A DNA stretch of 64,000 nt from Alloyangia pacifica (lineage in GTDB: Bacteria; Pseudomonadota; Alphaproteobacteria; Rhodobacterales; Rhodobacteraceae), in NCBI RefSeq assembly GCF_020524285.1, contig NZ_JAIVKX010000005.1:175120-239119 (forward strand). The letters run 5' to 3'. Position 1 is the stretch's first letter. Every line of letters starts with the position of its first letter. This document shows positions 27,191-35,691 of the stretch, in pieces. The notes beneath the pieces were generated by a model. It ran no database searches. It saw only the letters and a program-made list of their open reading frames with translations, and was not told where the DNA came from. Made by a program: the position numbers and the translations under genes.

Positions 27191-28201
27191 TCAGCCCTCG
27201 GCCGCCGCGGCGAGGTCGGCCTTCAGCTGGTCGAGGATCTCCTGCGCCTGCGGCCCGCCGATCTCGAGGAACTCCTGCTCCACCGAATCCGCCGTGTCCA
27301 TGAAGGGCTGGCGCTGCTCCTCGCTGAGGTCGGTGATGGTCATCGAGGGCTTGGCCTCCATGATCTTCTCCAGCGACTCCTCGGTCAGACCCTTCTGATA
27401 GTCGATGATGTAGTCGAAGGCGGCGCTGATCGCATTGTCGATCATCGCCTGCTCCTCCTCCGAAAGCCCGTCGTAGAACTCCTTGTTGGCCATCACCGCG
27501 GTGGTGAAATTGTTGTGGCCGGTGCGGGTGATGTAGTCGGTCACCTCGTACATCTTGGTCGACTCGATGAAGAAGGCCGGGTTCTCCTGCCCCTGGATGA
27601 TGCCGGTCTGCAGCGAGCCGTAGACCTCGCCCCAGGGCAGCGGCGTCGGCGTGGCGCCGAAGGCCTGGTAGCTTTCGACCAGCAGCGGGTTGGTCATCAC
27701 CCGGAACTTCACCTCGTCGAGGTCGGCGGGGGTCTCGACCAGCTCGGTGGTGGTCATCATCACCTCGCCCTCGGGGAACATGGTCAGCAGCTCGAGCCCC
27801 TGATCCGCGTAGAGCGGCGGGAACATCTCGTTGATCGCCTTGGAGTTCTTGAAGAAGCTCGCAAGCTGCGCGTCGTCCTGCGGCAGCAGGTAGGGCACGA
27901 AGAACACCTGCGCCTCGGGGATCAGCGCCCCGGTGAAGCCCGGCGACTGGTCGACGAACTGCAGGATGCCCGATTGGGCCTGTTCCATCGTGTCGGCAGA
28001 TTCGCCCAGCGTGCCGAAGGGAAAGAGCTGGATCTCGTGGTCGGAATTGGCCTCGACTTCTTCCTTGAATTTCTGGGCGAACTTGCCCTGCACCTCGTCC
28101 ATCGCCTCCTCGAAGGCGTACCGCCAGGTGTCGGCCAGGGCGGCGCCCGAGCCGAGCAGAAGCGCCGCGGCGCTGGTGGCAAAGAGTGTCTTGTAGGTCA
28201 T
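27191..28201 (-). CDS. uehA: Ectoine TRAP transporter, substrate-binding protein
   Basis: This 336-residue DctP-family periplasmic protein has a clear signal peptide ([21 protein letters not shown]..., cleaved near residue 24). The usual DctP segment follows, with the family-wide arginine-containing part [24 protein letters not shown] split by the ligand cleft. It binds ectoines for UehBC. It is the first gene after the enuR-uehA intergenic region, the expected site of EnuR repression. Confidence 0.95.
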   Translation of the reverse strand: MTYKTLFATSAAALLLGSGAALADTWRYAFEEAMDEVQGKFAQKFKEEVEANSDHEIQLFPFGTLGESADTMEQAQSGILQFVDQSPGFTGALIPEAQVFFVPYLLPQDDAQLASFFKNSKAINEMFPPLYADQGLELLTMFPEGEVMMTTTELVETPADLDEVKFRVMTNPLLVESYQAFGATPTPLPWGEVYGSLQTGIIQGQENPAFFIESTKMYEVTDYITRTGHNNFTTAVMANKEFYDGLSEEEQAMIDNAISAAFDYIIDYQKGLTEESLEKIMEAKPSMTITDLSEEQRQPFMDTADSVEQEFLEIGGPQAQEILDQLKADLAAAAEG

Positions 28202-28313
28202 GAGGGTCCCCTGTCGTGCGGCCCCGCCGCCAAAGGCAGACGAGGCTTGGTTTCAGGTTGCGGGTCACGGCCCGCACGGATGGGCCCAGCCTCGAAGCCG
28301 AAAATACTCAAGT

Positions 28314-28340
28314 CAATGTCTATATTAAATCATGACAATT
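28314..28340 (-). promoter_or_regulatory. Candidate EnuR operator / uehA promoter region
   Basis: The 162-base gap between enuR and uehA holds an AT-rich island. In it the imperfect dyad CAATGTC (28314-28320) and GACAATT (28334-28340) is separated by 13 bases. It lies about 115-140 bases before uehA. A MocR-type repressor such as EnuR would be expected to bind here, but the site is inferred only from symmetry and position. Confidence 0.35.
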
Positions 28341-28363
28341 TCAGGCGAATCGCGATGTGACTG

Positions 28364-29743
28364 TCAACCCGGGGGATGTCCGGGCATGGGCAACAAAGCG
28401 GCGAGGATGCCCAGGGCCTGCTCCAGTTCTCCCCTGCCGAGCCCTCCGAGGCACAGCCGGATCGCCGGCCGGCGGTCGGTCACGGCGAAGTTCGCGCCGG
28501 TCGCCACGGCCACGCCATTGCGCAGCGCCTGGCGCTGAAATGCCCGTTCTCCAAGGCCTTCCGGCAAGGGCAGCCAGCGGTGCAGCCCGTAGGCAAAGCC
28601 CGCGCTCTCCGGCCCGAGGGCGCGTTGCGCCTGCCGGTTGCGCGCGGCGAGCTCCTTGCGGTGTGCCTGCAGCAGATCGTCGGCGAGACCGCTTTCCATC
28701 CAGTCGACGGCGATCTCGGCGATAATCGGCGTGGCCATCCAGGACACCGAAAGATGCCTGTTAACAGTGCGCTCCGCGAGGTGATCGGGCATCGCAAGAA
28801 TGCCGAAGCGCAGCCCGGGCGACAGGCATTTTGTCAGCCCGGTGAAATAGAAGCTGCGTTCAGGGGCGAAACTGGCCACGGGAGGCGGGCGGCGCGGGGC
28901 CAGCGGTCCCAGCGGGTCGCATTCGAGGATGAAGAGCCCGGCGGCACTGGCCGCCCGGGCGAGCTCGGCGCGGCGCTCGCGGTCGATGACATGCGCATAG
29001 GGCCCGGCCCCGGAGGGCAGCAGGTAGAGTGCCTTCATCTGCCCCCCAGAACCCGCGGCGGCCTCCACCAGCGCCTCGGGCAGCATGCCGCGCGCGTCCT
29101 GCGCGATGCCCTGCAGGCGCAGGCCGAGCTGGCGGGCGGCGGGCTTCAGGGTGTGGCTGGTGGCTGCCTCGCAGGCGATGACGTCACCATGGCGGGCGAC
29201 GGTCATCAGGGCGACGAACATCGCCGGGGTCACGCCGTTGGTCACCAGCGTGCGCGCCGGCTGCACGATCAGCCCGCAGCGCGCCAGCCAGGCCGAGGCC
29301 GCGGCGCCATAGCGCGCCAGCGTCTCGCCGGGCCGCAGCGCGAACATGGTCTCATGCGGCGGATGCGCGGCGATGCGCTGCAACGCGTCGCGCCAGGCAT
29401 CGGCGATCTGCGGCAGGTGCACCGGGGTCATCAGCGATAGGTCGAGCGGCGCGCGACTGGCCGAAGTGCGGTGCCAGGGGATCTCCACCGTGTCGCGCGG
29501 GCCGGACTTCACGAAGGTGCCGCGCCCGACCTCGCCCGAGACCATGTCGGCGCGGATCAACTCTTCATAGGCGCGGCTCACGGTCTGCACCGAGATGCCG
29601 AGCTGCCAGGCCAGGTCGCGATGCGCCGGCAGCCGGTCGCCGGGGCGCAGGCTGCCGGCGCCGATGGCGGCGACGATCCCCTGCGCGACGCTTCGATAGG
29701 CAGGGCGGGTGACATCCTCGGGGGTGAGCGGCCAATGCGACAT
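28364..29743 (-). CDS. enuR: MocR/GntR-type regulator EnuR
   Basis: This 459-residue protein fuses an N-terminal GntR winged helix (about residues 10-80, LPAHRDLAWQLGISVQTVSRAYEEL) to a fold-type I aminotransferase-like domain. The PLP-lysine is K305 in FTGLTKCLSPGLRFG. In the known EnuR family PLP-bound protein senses ectoine-derived diaminobutyrate intermediates and releases repression of ectoine genes. The start at 29743 gives MSHWPLTPED and leaves 73 bases to the divergent asnC gene. It precedes uehA on the same strand. Confidence 0.93.
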   Translation of the reverse strand: MSHWPLTPEDVTRPAYRSVAQGIVAAIGAGSLRPGDRLPAHRDLAWQLGISVQTVSRAYEELIRADMVSGEVGRGTFVKSGPRDTVEIPWHRTSASRAPLDLSLMTPVHLPQIADAWRDALQRIAAHPPHETMFALRPGETLARYGAAASAWLARCGLIVQPARTLVTNGVTPAMFVALMTVARHGDVIACEAATSHTLKPAARQLGLRLQGIAQDARGMLPEALVEAAAGSGGQMKALYLLPSGAGPYAHVIDRERRAELARAASAAGLFILECDPLGPLAPRRPPPVASFAPERSFYFTGLTKCLSPGLRFGILAMPDHLAERTVNRHLSVSWMATPIIAEIAVDWMESGLADDLLQAHRKELAARNRQAQRALGPESAGFAYGLHRWLPLPEGLGERAFQRQALRNGVAVATGANFAVTDRRPAIRLCLGGLGRGELEQALGILAALLPMPGHPPG

Positions 29744-29816
29744 AGGGAGCAGGGTCAAGGACGATCCGGGACTTGTCCAGATTGACATCACGGGTTTTCG
29801 CCGGAACAAGCATGAC

Positions 29817-30296
29817 ATGGACTCCACCCGCCTCGACCGCAGAGACATCGCGATCCTCGCCACGCTCAGCCGCGAGGGCCGCATCACCAAGACCGAGCTC
29901 GCCGCCCGCGTGAACCTCTCGCCGACCCCGTGCTGGGAGCGGATGCAGCGGCTCGAGAAGGCCGGGCTGATCACCGGCTACCGCGCCGAGATCGACCTCG
30001 CGGCGCTCGGCCCGCACGTGCAGGTCTTCGTCACGCTCGAACTCGACAGCCACCGCGCCGAGAGCTTCCAGCTCTTTGAGCGCACCGTGGCGCGGATCGA
30101 CGAGATCACCGGCTGCTGGGCGATCGGCGGCGGCTACGACTACCTGATGCAGGTGGTGAGCACCGATGTCGCGGCCTTCCAGGAGCTGATGGACGGGCTG
30201 CTGGAAAGCCGGGCCGGGGTGCGGCGCTACTACAGCTACATCGTCACCAAGCCGGTGAAGAGCGACCCGCCCGCGCTGGGTCTGCTGCGCGGCTAG
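29817..30296 (+). CDS. asnC: AsnC/Lrp-family regulator of ectoine catabolism
   Basis: This 159-residue protein has an N-terminal helix-turn-helix (ITKTELAARVNLSPTPCWERMQRLEKAGLI region, about 22-52) and a C-terminal RAM ligand domain. It is divergent from enuR and lies 132 bases before ssd. In related clusters the AsnC protein sits downstream of eutE on the catabolic strand; here it heads a separate plus-strand group. It probably activates the ectoine genes with an ectoine-derived ligand. Confidence 0.9.
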   Translation: MDSTRLDRRDIAILATLSREGRITKTELAARVNLSPTPCWERMQRLEKAGLITGYRAEIDLAALGPHVQVFVTLELDSHRAESFQLFERTVARIDEITGCWAIGGGYDYLMQVVSTDVAAFQELMDGLLESRAGVRRYYSYIVTKPVKSDPPALGLLRG

Positions 30297-30428
30297 GGCA
30301 GGGGGCGCAGAGAGTTTCTCGCTCCCCGCGGGCACCGGCAGAGGAATTTTCTGGCCCGGGCGCGAAGTCCCGGAGAAATCTCTGCCCGCCGCGGATCATG
30401 TTTGCAGCATCCAAGGAGGTGCGCAGGC

Positions 30429-31886
30429 ATGAGCGATCTTTCGAACAAACCGACGTTTGGACTGACCGACCCGGAACTGCTGTCCGGTGCCGGAGATTTT
30501 GCCGGGCAGGGCCGTCTCGCAGTGCGCGACCCGGCGAGCGGCGAGCTGGTCGCGCAGGTCGCGATCAGCGACGCGCATGGCGCGCGCGCCGCTGTCGATG
30601 CCGCCGATGCGGCCTTCGACGGCTGGGCCACCACCCTGCCGCAGGACCGCGCCGCGATCCTGCACCGCTGGCACGCGCTGATCGTGGCGGCCAAGGAAGA
30701 CCTCGCCCGCATCATGGTCGCCGAGCAGGGCAAGCCGATCAGCGAGGCCCGCGGCGAGATCGACTACGCCGCCAGCTTCGTGCAGTTCTACGCCGAGGAA
30801 GCGCTGCGCCCGAACATCGAGGGCGTCACCAGCCACCTGCCCGACGCCGAGATGGAGCTCTGGCGCGAGCCGGTGGGCGTTGCCGCGCTGATCACCCCGT
30901 GGAACTTCCCTTCCGCGATGATCACCCGCAAGGCCGCCGCCGCGCTGGCCGCCGGCTGCACCGTGGTCATCCACCCCTCTGCCGAAACCCCGCTCTCGGC
31001 GCTGGCGCTGGCCGTGCTTGCACAGCGCGCGGGCTTTCCCGACGGCGTGGTAAACACAGTGGTCGGCGATGCCGCCGCCATCGTCGGCGAATGGACCTCG
31101 GACAAGCGGGTCCGGGCGCTGTCGTTCACCGGCTCCACCGAAGTGGGCCGGCTGCTCTACCGCCAGTCGGCGGACACGGTGAAGCGGCTGGTGATGGAGC
31201 TTGGCGGCCACGCGCCCTTCATCGTTTTCAAGGGCGCCGACATCGACCGCGCGGTGACCGAGGCGATCAAGGCCAAGTTCGCCACCTCCGGGCAGGACTG
31301 CCTCGGGGCCAACCGCTTCTACATCCAGCGCCCCGTCTACGAGGAGTTCTGCGAGAAATTCACCAAGGCGGTCGAGGCCCTGACGCTGGGCCGGGGTATG
31401 GATGATCCCGACATCGGACCGCTGATCCACGAGCGCGCCATCGACAAGCAGCAGGCGCATGTGGATGACGCCGTGGCCAAGGGCGCGAAGCTGCTCACCG
31501 GCGGCGGCATCGACGCAGGACTCGGCAAGCTTTTTTACAAGCCCACCGTGCTGGCCGACGTGCCGGACGCGGCGGCGATCATGTCCGAGGAAACCTTTGG
31601 TCCGGTCGCGCCGCTCACCGTCTTCGACACCGAGGAGGAGGTGATCGCCCGCGCCAATGCCACCGAGTACGGGCTGGTCGCCTACGTGCACAGCCTCGAC
31701 CCGCGCCGCATCTACCGACTGACCCGGGCGCTGCAGTTCGGCATGGTCGCGGTCAACCGCACCAAGGTCACCGGCGCGCCGATCCCCTTCGGCGGCACCA
31801 AGCAGTCCGGGCTCGGCCGCGAGGGTGCCCGGCAGGGCCTCGAGGCCTTCACCGACATCAAATACGTCTGCCGCGACTGGGGCTGA
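30429..31886 (+). CDS. ssd: Aldehyde dehydrogenase of ectoine catabolism (Ssd/DoeC type)
   Basis: This 485-residue NAD(P)-dependent enzyme has the catalytic glutamate in VMELGGHAPF and the nucleophile in TSGQDCLGANRF, plus the cofactor loop FTGSTEVGRLL. Overall it resembles succinate-semialdehyde dehydrogenases; in this cluster it most likely oxidises aspartate semialdehyde to aspartate. AAGGAGGT 8 bases before 30429 fixes the start over an upstream in-frame ATG at 30402. It is followed by atf 53 bases later. Confidence 0.92.
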   Translation: MSDLSNKPTFGLTDPELLSGAGDFAGQGRLAVRDPASGELVAQVAISDAHGARAAVDAADAAFDGWATTLPQDRAAILHRWHALIVAAKEDLARIMVAEQGKPISEARGEIDYAASFVQFYAEEALRPNIEGVTSHLPDAEMELWREPVGVAALITPWNFPSAMITRKAAAALAAGCTVVIHPSAETPLSALALAVLAQRAGFPDGVVNTVVGDAAAIVGEWTSDKRVRALSFTGSTEVGRLLYRQSADTVKRLVMELGGHAPFIVFKGADIDRAVTEAIKAKFATSGQDCLGANRFYIQRPVYEEFCEKFTKAVEALTLGRGMDDPDIGPLIHERAIDKQQAHVDDAVAKGAKLLTGGGIDAGLGKLFYKPTVLADVPDAAAIMSEETFGPVAPLTVFDTEEEVIARANATEYGLVAYVHSLDPRRIYRLTRALQFGMVAVNRTKVTGAPIPFGGTKQSGLGREGARQGLEAFTDIKYVCRDWG

Positions 31887-31939
31887 CCCCTGGGGGCTGA
31901 TCCCCGCGCAGGCACCAACAGGATAGCAAAGGAGATGAC

Positions 31940-33310
31940 ATGCTGACCAACGACCAACTCGCCAAGTGGGACCGCGAGAACTTCTTCCACCCGTCGACCA
32001 ACCTCGGCCAGTTCGCCCGCGGCGAGGGTCCGCAGCGCATCGTCACCGGCGGCAGCGGCGTGCACATCACCGACCGCGACGGCAACCAGCTGCTCGACGG
32101 CTTCGCCGGGCTCTACTGCGTCAACGTCGGCTACGGCCGCACCGAGATCTCCGAGGCGATCGCCAAGCAGGCGCATGAGCTCGCGTACTACCACGCTTAC
32201 GCCGGTCACGGCTCGGAAGCCTCGATCACCCTGTCGAAAATGGTCATGGACCGCGCGCCCGACAACATGGCGCGGGTGTATTTCGGCCTCGGCGGGTCGG
32301 ACGCCAATGAGACCAACATCAAGCTGATCTGGTACTACAACAACATCCTCGGCCGACCCGAGAAGAAGAAGATCATCTCGCGCTGGCGCGGCTACCACGG
32401 CTCGGGGCTGATGACCGGCTCGCTGACCGGGCTCGAGCTCTTCCACAAGAAGTTCGACCTGCCGCTGGCGCAGGTGATCCACACCGAGGCGCCCTACTAT
32501 TATCGCCGCCCCGATCTGAACATGTCCGAGGCCGACTTCACCGCCCATTGCGTCGCCGAGCTGGAAGCGCTGATCGAGCTCGAGGGCGCGGATACCATCG
32601 CCGCCTTCATCGGCGAGCCGGTGCTGGGCACCGGCGGCATCGTGCCGCCGCCCGAGGGCTACTGGCCGGCGATCCAGAAGGTGCTCGACAAGCACGACAT
32701 CCTGCTGGTGGTGGACGAGGTGGTGACCGGCTTCGGGCGGCTCGGCTCTATGTTCGGCTCGGACCACTACGGCGTGAAGCCCGATCTCATCACTTCCGCC
32801 AAGGGTCTGACCTCGGCCTACGCCCCGCTCTCGGCCTCGATCGTCGGCCAGCGCATGTGGGACGTGCTGTGCCAGGGCACCGACGAGTACGGTGTGCTGG
32901 GCCACGGCTGGACCTACTCGGCGCACCCGATCGGCGCGGCGGCGGGCATCGCCAACCTCGAACTGATCGACAAGCTCGGGCTGGTGGAGAACGCGGCAAG
33001 CACCGGCGCCTACCTGGTCAACACCATGCGCGAAGCGGTTGGCGAGCACGCCAATGTCGGCGAGGTCCGCGGCGAAGGCATGCTCTGCGCCGTCGAGCTG
33101 GTCGCAGAGCGCGACGGGCGCAAGTTCTTCGACGCCTCCGAGGGCAAGGGCGCCAAGGTCGTCGCGGCGATGCTCGAGCGCGGTGTGATCGCGCGCGCCA
33201 TGCCGCAGGGCGACATCCTCGGCTTTGCGCCGCCGCTGTGCCTGACCACCGAGGAGGCGGACAAGATCGTCTCTGTCACCAAGGATGCGATCGCGGCCGT
33301 GCTGGACTGA
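31940..33310 (+). CDS. atf: Class III aminotransferase (diaminobutyrate transaminase, Atf/DoeD type)
   Basis: This 456-residue fold-type I PLP enzyme has the conserved DEVVTGFGRLGSMFG metal/PLP segment and the PLP-lysine in ITSAKGLTSAYAPL. It belongs to the class III omega-aminotransferases and in ectoine gene clusters is assigned to transamination of L-2,4-diaminobutyrate to aspartate semialdehyde. AAAGGAGATGAC lies just before the ATG. A strong terminator follows, so asnC-ssd-atf probably form the unit. Confidence 0.92.
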   Translation: MLTNDQLAKWDRENFFHPSTNLGQFARGEGPQRIVTGGSGVHITDRDGNQLLDGFAGLYCVNVGYGRTEISEAIAKQAHELAYYHAYAGHGSEASITLSKMVMDRAPDNMARVYFGLGGSDANETNIKLIWYYNNILGRPEKKKIISRWRGYHGSGLMTGSLTGLELFHKKFDLPLAQVIHTEAPYYYRRPDLNMSEADFTAHCVAELEALIELEGADTIAAFIGEPVLGTGGIVPPPEGYWPAIQKVLDKHDILLVVDEVVTGFGRLGSMFGSDHYGVKPDLITSAKGLTSAYAPLSASIVGQRMWDVLCQGTDEYGVLGHGWTYSAHPIGAAAGIANLELIDKLGLVENAASTGAYLVNTMREAVGEHANVGEVRGEGMLCAVELVAERDGRKFFDASEGKGAKVVAAMLERGVIARAMPQGDILGFAPPLCLTTEEADKIVSVTKDAIAAVLD

Positions 33311-33346
33311 CTTCGCGCAGGAAAGGGTGGTGCCGGGTGCACCGCC

Positions 33347-33384
33347 GAGTTCAGCGGGTCCCTTCGGGCCCGCTGAACTCATTT
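33347..33384 (+). terminator. Intrinsic terminator after atf
   Basis: GAGTTCAGCGGG (33347-33358) pairs with CCCGCTGAACTC (33369-33380), and the stem extends inward with TCC/GGG to about 15 bp. It is followed by ATTT. It closes the ectoine block and separates it from the ebo cluster. Confidence 0.8.
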
Positions 33385-33744
33385 CCGTCCTCCCGCGCCG
33401 AACGGGCTGCGCATGGCAGGCCCGGGGGCGAGGCACGGGCCACCTGACCCCCGGGGCCTGCGAGTGTCCAGCGGCGATGACGTGACCGTGGTTACTTTTG
33501 CCTCGCGGGCAGGGGAGGTGCCGGCGCCGGAAATCATCCTCCAAGTCAAATTCGGGCTGGCTGCCAAAAAATCAGGGCTAGGCGAATGGCGATCTCTTGC
33601 CTAGCCTGTCAGGACTCGTCCGTGCCGCTATCGGGGCATTTCCGCCCCTGGGTACGGATGTTTCGAAGTGAATTGATTGATACTCATATATTTTTTCTCT
33701 CCGGCCCACGCCGGGGCGCGATGTGTTTGAGAAAGGTATTTGTA
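33385..33744 (+). promoter_or_regulatory. Leader region of the ebo cluster
   Basis: This 360-base stretch has no convincing gene. It contains a perfect 8-bp inverted repeat, GGCTAGGC (33576-33583) and GCCTAGCC (33599-33606), around a 15-base loop. An unusually AT-rich segment at 33664-33697 (GAATTGATTGATACTCATAT then a T-run) follows, the likely promoter area. AAAGG sits 8 bases before the eboD start at 33745. No exact -35/-10 pair with good spacing could be fixed. Confidence 0.5.
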
Positions 33745-35691
33745 ATGTCGGTTTCCATGTCGCTGCGCTGGCTGGTGATTCTTGCCTTGCTGGTCCTGGT
33801 CCTCGGAGCGAGCTTCCTGCTCTTTGAAGGCCGAACCGAAGCCCTCGTCGACACGCTTCTGTCCCCCACGCAGAGCCCGTCCGGTGTCTGGCCTCTCATC
33901 GTCGCGGCACTGGCGCTCGACGTCATCCTTCCGGTCCCGTCGAGCGTGGTCAATGTCTCCGCCGGTACGATGCTCGGCGCTGCGCTCGGCACGCTCGTCT
34001 GCTGGACAGGCATGACCTTGAGCTGCCTGCTCGGCTACTGGATCGGCGCCACCGGCGGCAGCCGCGCGCTCGGCCGGCTTCTCGGCCCCGACTACCTCGC
34101 GCGCGCGGCGCAGGTGTCCGAGCGCATTGCCCTGGGGTCGGTTCTGCTGATGCGCGCGGTGCCGGTCTTGGCCGAAACCTCGACCATCGCCGCGGGGGTG
34201 GCGCGGCTGCCCCTGCGCAAGTTCCTCGGCGTCGTGGCGCTGGCCAACCTCGGCATCGCCGCGGCCTATGCCTCGCTGGGGGCGCTCGCCCTCGAGATCG
34301 ACTCCTTCCTTCTGGCGCTCTGTGCCGCGCTGGCGCTGCCGGTCGCGGGTGTGGCTGGCCGGCTCGCGCTTGGCCGTTTCAGGGCCGCGACGGTGGCCAC
34401 GGCCGAGCCGACCGGCTCGGAGAGCGGCATCGCGCCGGCGCCCGGTGCCGCAGCGCGGGGAAGGGACGAGACCGGACCGGAGCAAGCGCCCGGCACGCTG
34501 ACCGTCACGCAAGCATTCTCGGTGGATTACGCGTATCGCGTGGTCTTCACGCGCGGGCTGTTCTTGGCGCACAACCCGGCGCTCCGTGAGGCGCTGGCCG
34601 CCGGGGCCGAGACGCGGCGCCAGCGTTGCGTGGTGTTTGTCGACCGCGATCTTCTGGCGCAGCTTCCGGGGCTGGCCGTCGAGATCAGTGCTTATTTCCG
34701 AGACACCGTGGAAGACGTCGAGCTGGTCGCCGCGCCGATTTCCGTCGCGGGGGGCGAGGGGATCAAGGCCGGGTTCGATAAGGTCTTCGAGCTCTACCGG
34801 ATCATCCTCGAGCACCGTATTGACCGGCACTCCTACGTGATCGCGGTGGGCGGCGGCGCGGTGCTCGACGCGGTGGGCATGGCCGCGGCCACGGCGCACC
34901 GGGGCATCCGGCATATCCGGGTGCCGACCACGGTGCTGTCGCAGAACGACAGCGGCGTCGGCGTGAAGAACGCGGTGAACTTCGAGGGATCGAAGAATTT
35001 CGCCGGTTGCTTTGCGCCGCCCTGGGCCGTGCTGAACGATTTCGATCTGCTGGAAACGCTGCCTGCCGCCACCCGCCGCTCCGGCATCTCGGAGGCGGTG
35101 AAAGTGGCGCTGATCCGCGACCCGGCGTTCTTCGCCTGGCTCGAGGCCAACGCCGCCCGGCTGAAGCGCTTCGAGCCGAGGGCCGAGGAATACATGATCC
35201 GCCGTTCGGCGGAGCTGCACATGCGGCAGATCGCCAAGGGCGGCGATCCCTTCGAACGCGGCTCCGCCCGCCCGCTCGATTTCGGCCATTGGTCGGCGCA
35301 CAAGCTCGAAGGGCTCACCCATTACGCCGTCAGCCACGGCGACGCGGTGGCCATGGGGATCGCGCTCGACGCGCGCTACTCGGTGTTGGCGGGGCTGCTG
35401 CCGCCGGGCATGGAGGAGCGCGTTCTGGCCGTGCTGCAGGCGCTCGGCCTGCCGGCCTGGCATCCGGACCTCGGTCGCCGCGACGACGGCGGGCGGCTCG
35501 AGGTCCTCGTCGGGCTCGAGGAGTTCCGCGAGCACCTCGGCGGCGAGCTGACCGTGACGCTGCTGTCGGACCTCGGTGACGGTGTCGAGGTGCACGAGAT
35601 GCGCCCCGAGCTGGTGGCCGAGGCGCTTGTCTGGCTCGCGGCGCGGGCTGGCGCCGGGGCGGATGCGGACGACGCGGGGCAGGACGCATGA
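33745..35691 (+). CDS. eboD: VTT/DedA-like membrane domain fused to EboD sugar-phosphate cyclase
   Basis: This 648-residue protein is one continuous frame with two parts. Residues about 9-210 are membrane spans with a VTT (DedA/TVP38-like) pattern: the re-entrant-type VILPVPSSVV, the GYWIG span end, and MRAVPVLAETSTIAAGVARL. A Pro/Ala/Glu linker (about 215-252) leads to a 3-dehydroquinate-synthase-fold domain (about 255-645). The zinc ligands of that fold are present with exact spacing: E450, H515, H531, plus catalytic K453 and H519. In the ebo cluster EboD is the cyclase-like member with unknown product. The stop overlaps the eboE start (ATGA). An alternative start is 33721. Confidence 0.88.
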   Translation: MSVSMSLRWLVILALLVLVLGASFLLFEGRTEALVDTLLSPTQSPSGVWPLIVAALALDVILPVPSSVVNVSAGTMLGAALGTLVCWTGMTLSCLLGYWIGATGGSRALGRLLGPDYLARAAQVSERIALGSVLLMRAVPVLAETSTIAAGVARLPLRKFLGVVALANLGIAAAYASLGALALEIDSFLLALCAALALPVAGVAGRLALGRFRAATVATAEPTGSESGIAPAPGAAARGRDETGPEQAPGTLTVTQAFSVDYAYRVVFTRGLFLAHNPALREALAAGAETRRQRCVVFVDRDLLAQLPGLAVEISAYFRDTVEDVELVAAPISVAGGEGIKAGFDKVFELYRIILEHRIDRHSYVIAVGGGAVLDAVGMAAATAHRGIRHIRVPTTVLSQNDSGVGVKNAVNFEGSKNFAGCFAPPWAVLNDFDLLETLPAATRRSGISEAVKVALIRDPAFFAWLEANAARLKRFEPRAEEYMIRRSAELHMRQIAKGGDPFERGSARPLDFGHWSAHKLEGLTHYAVSHGDAVAMGIALDARYSVLAGLLPPGMEERVLAVLQALGLPAWHPDLGRRDDGGRLEVLVGLEEFREHLGGELTVTLLSDLGDGVEVHEMRPELVAEALVWLAARAGAGADADDAGQDA

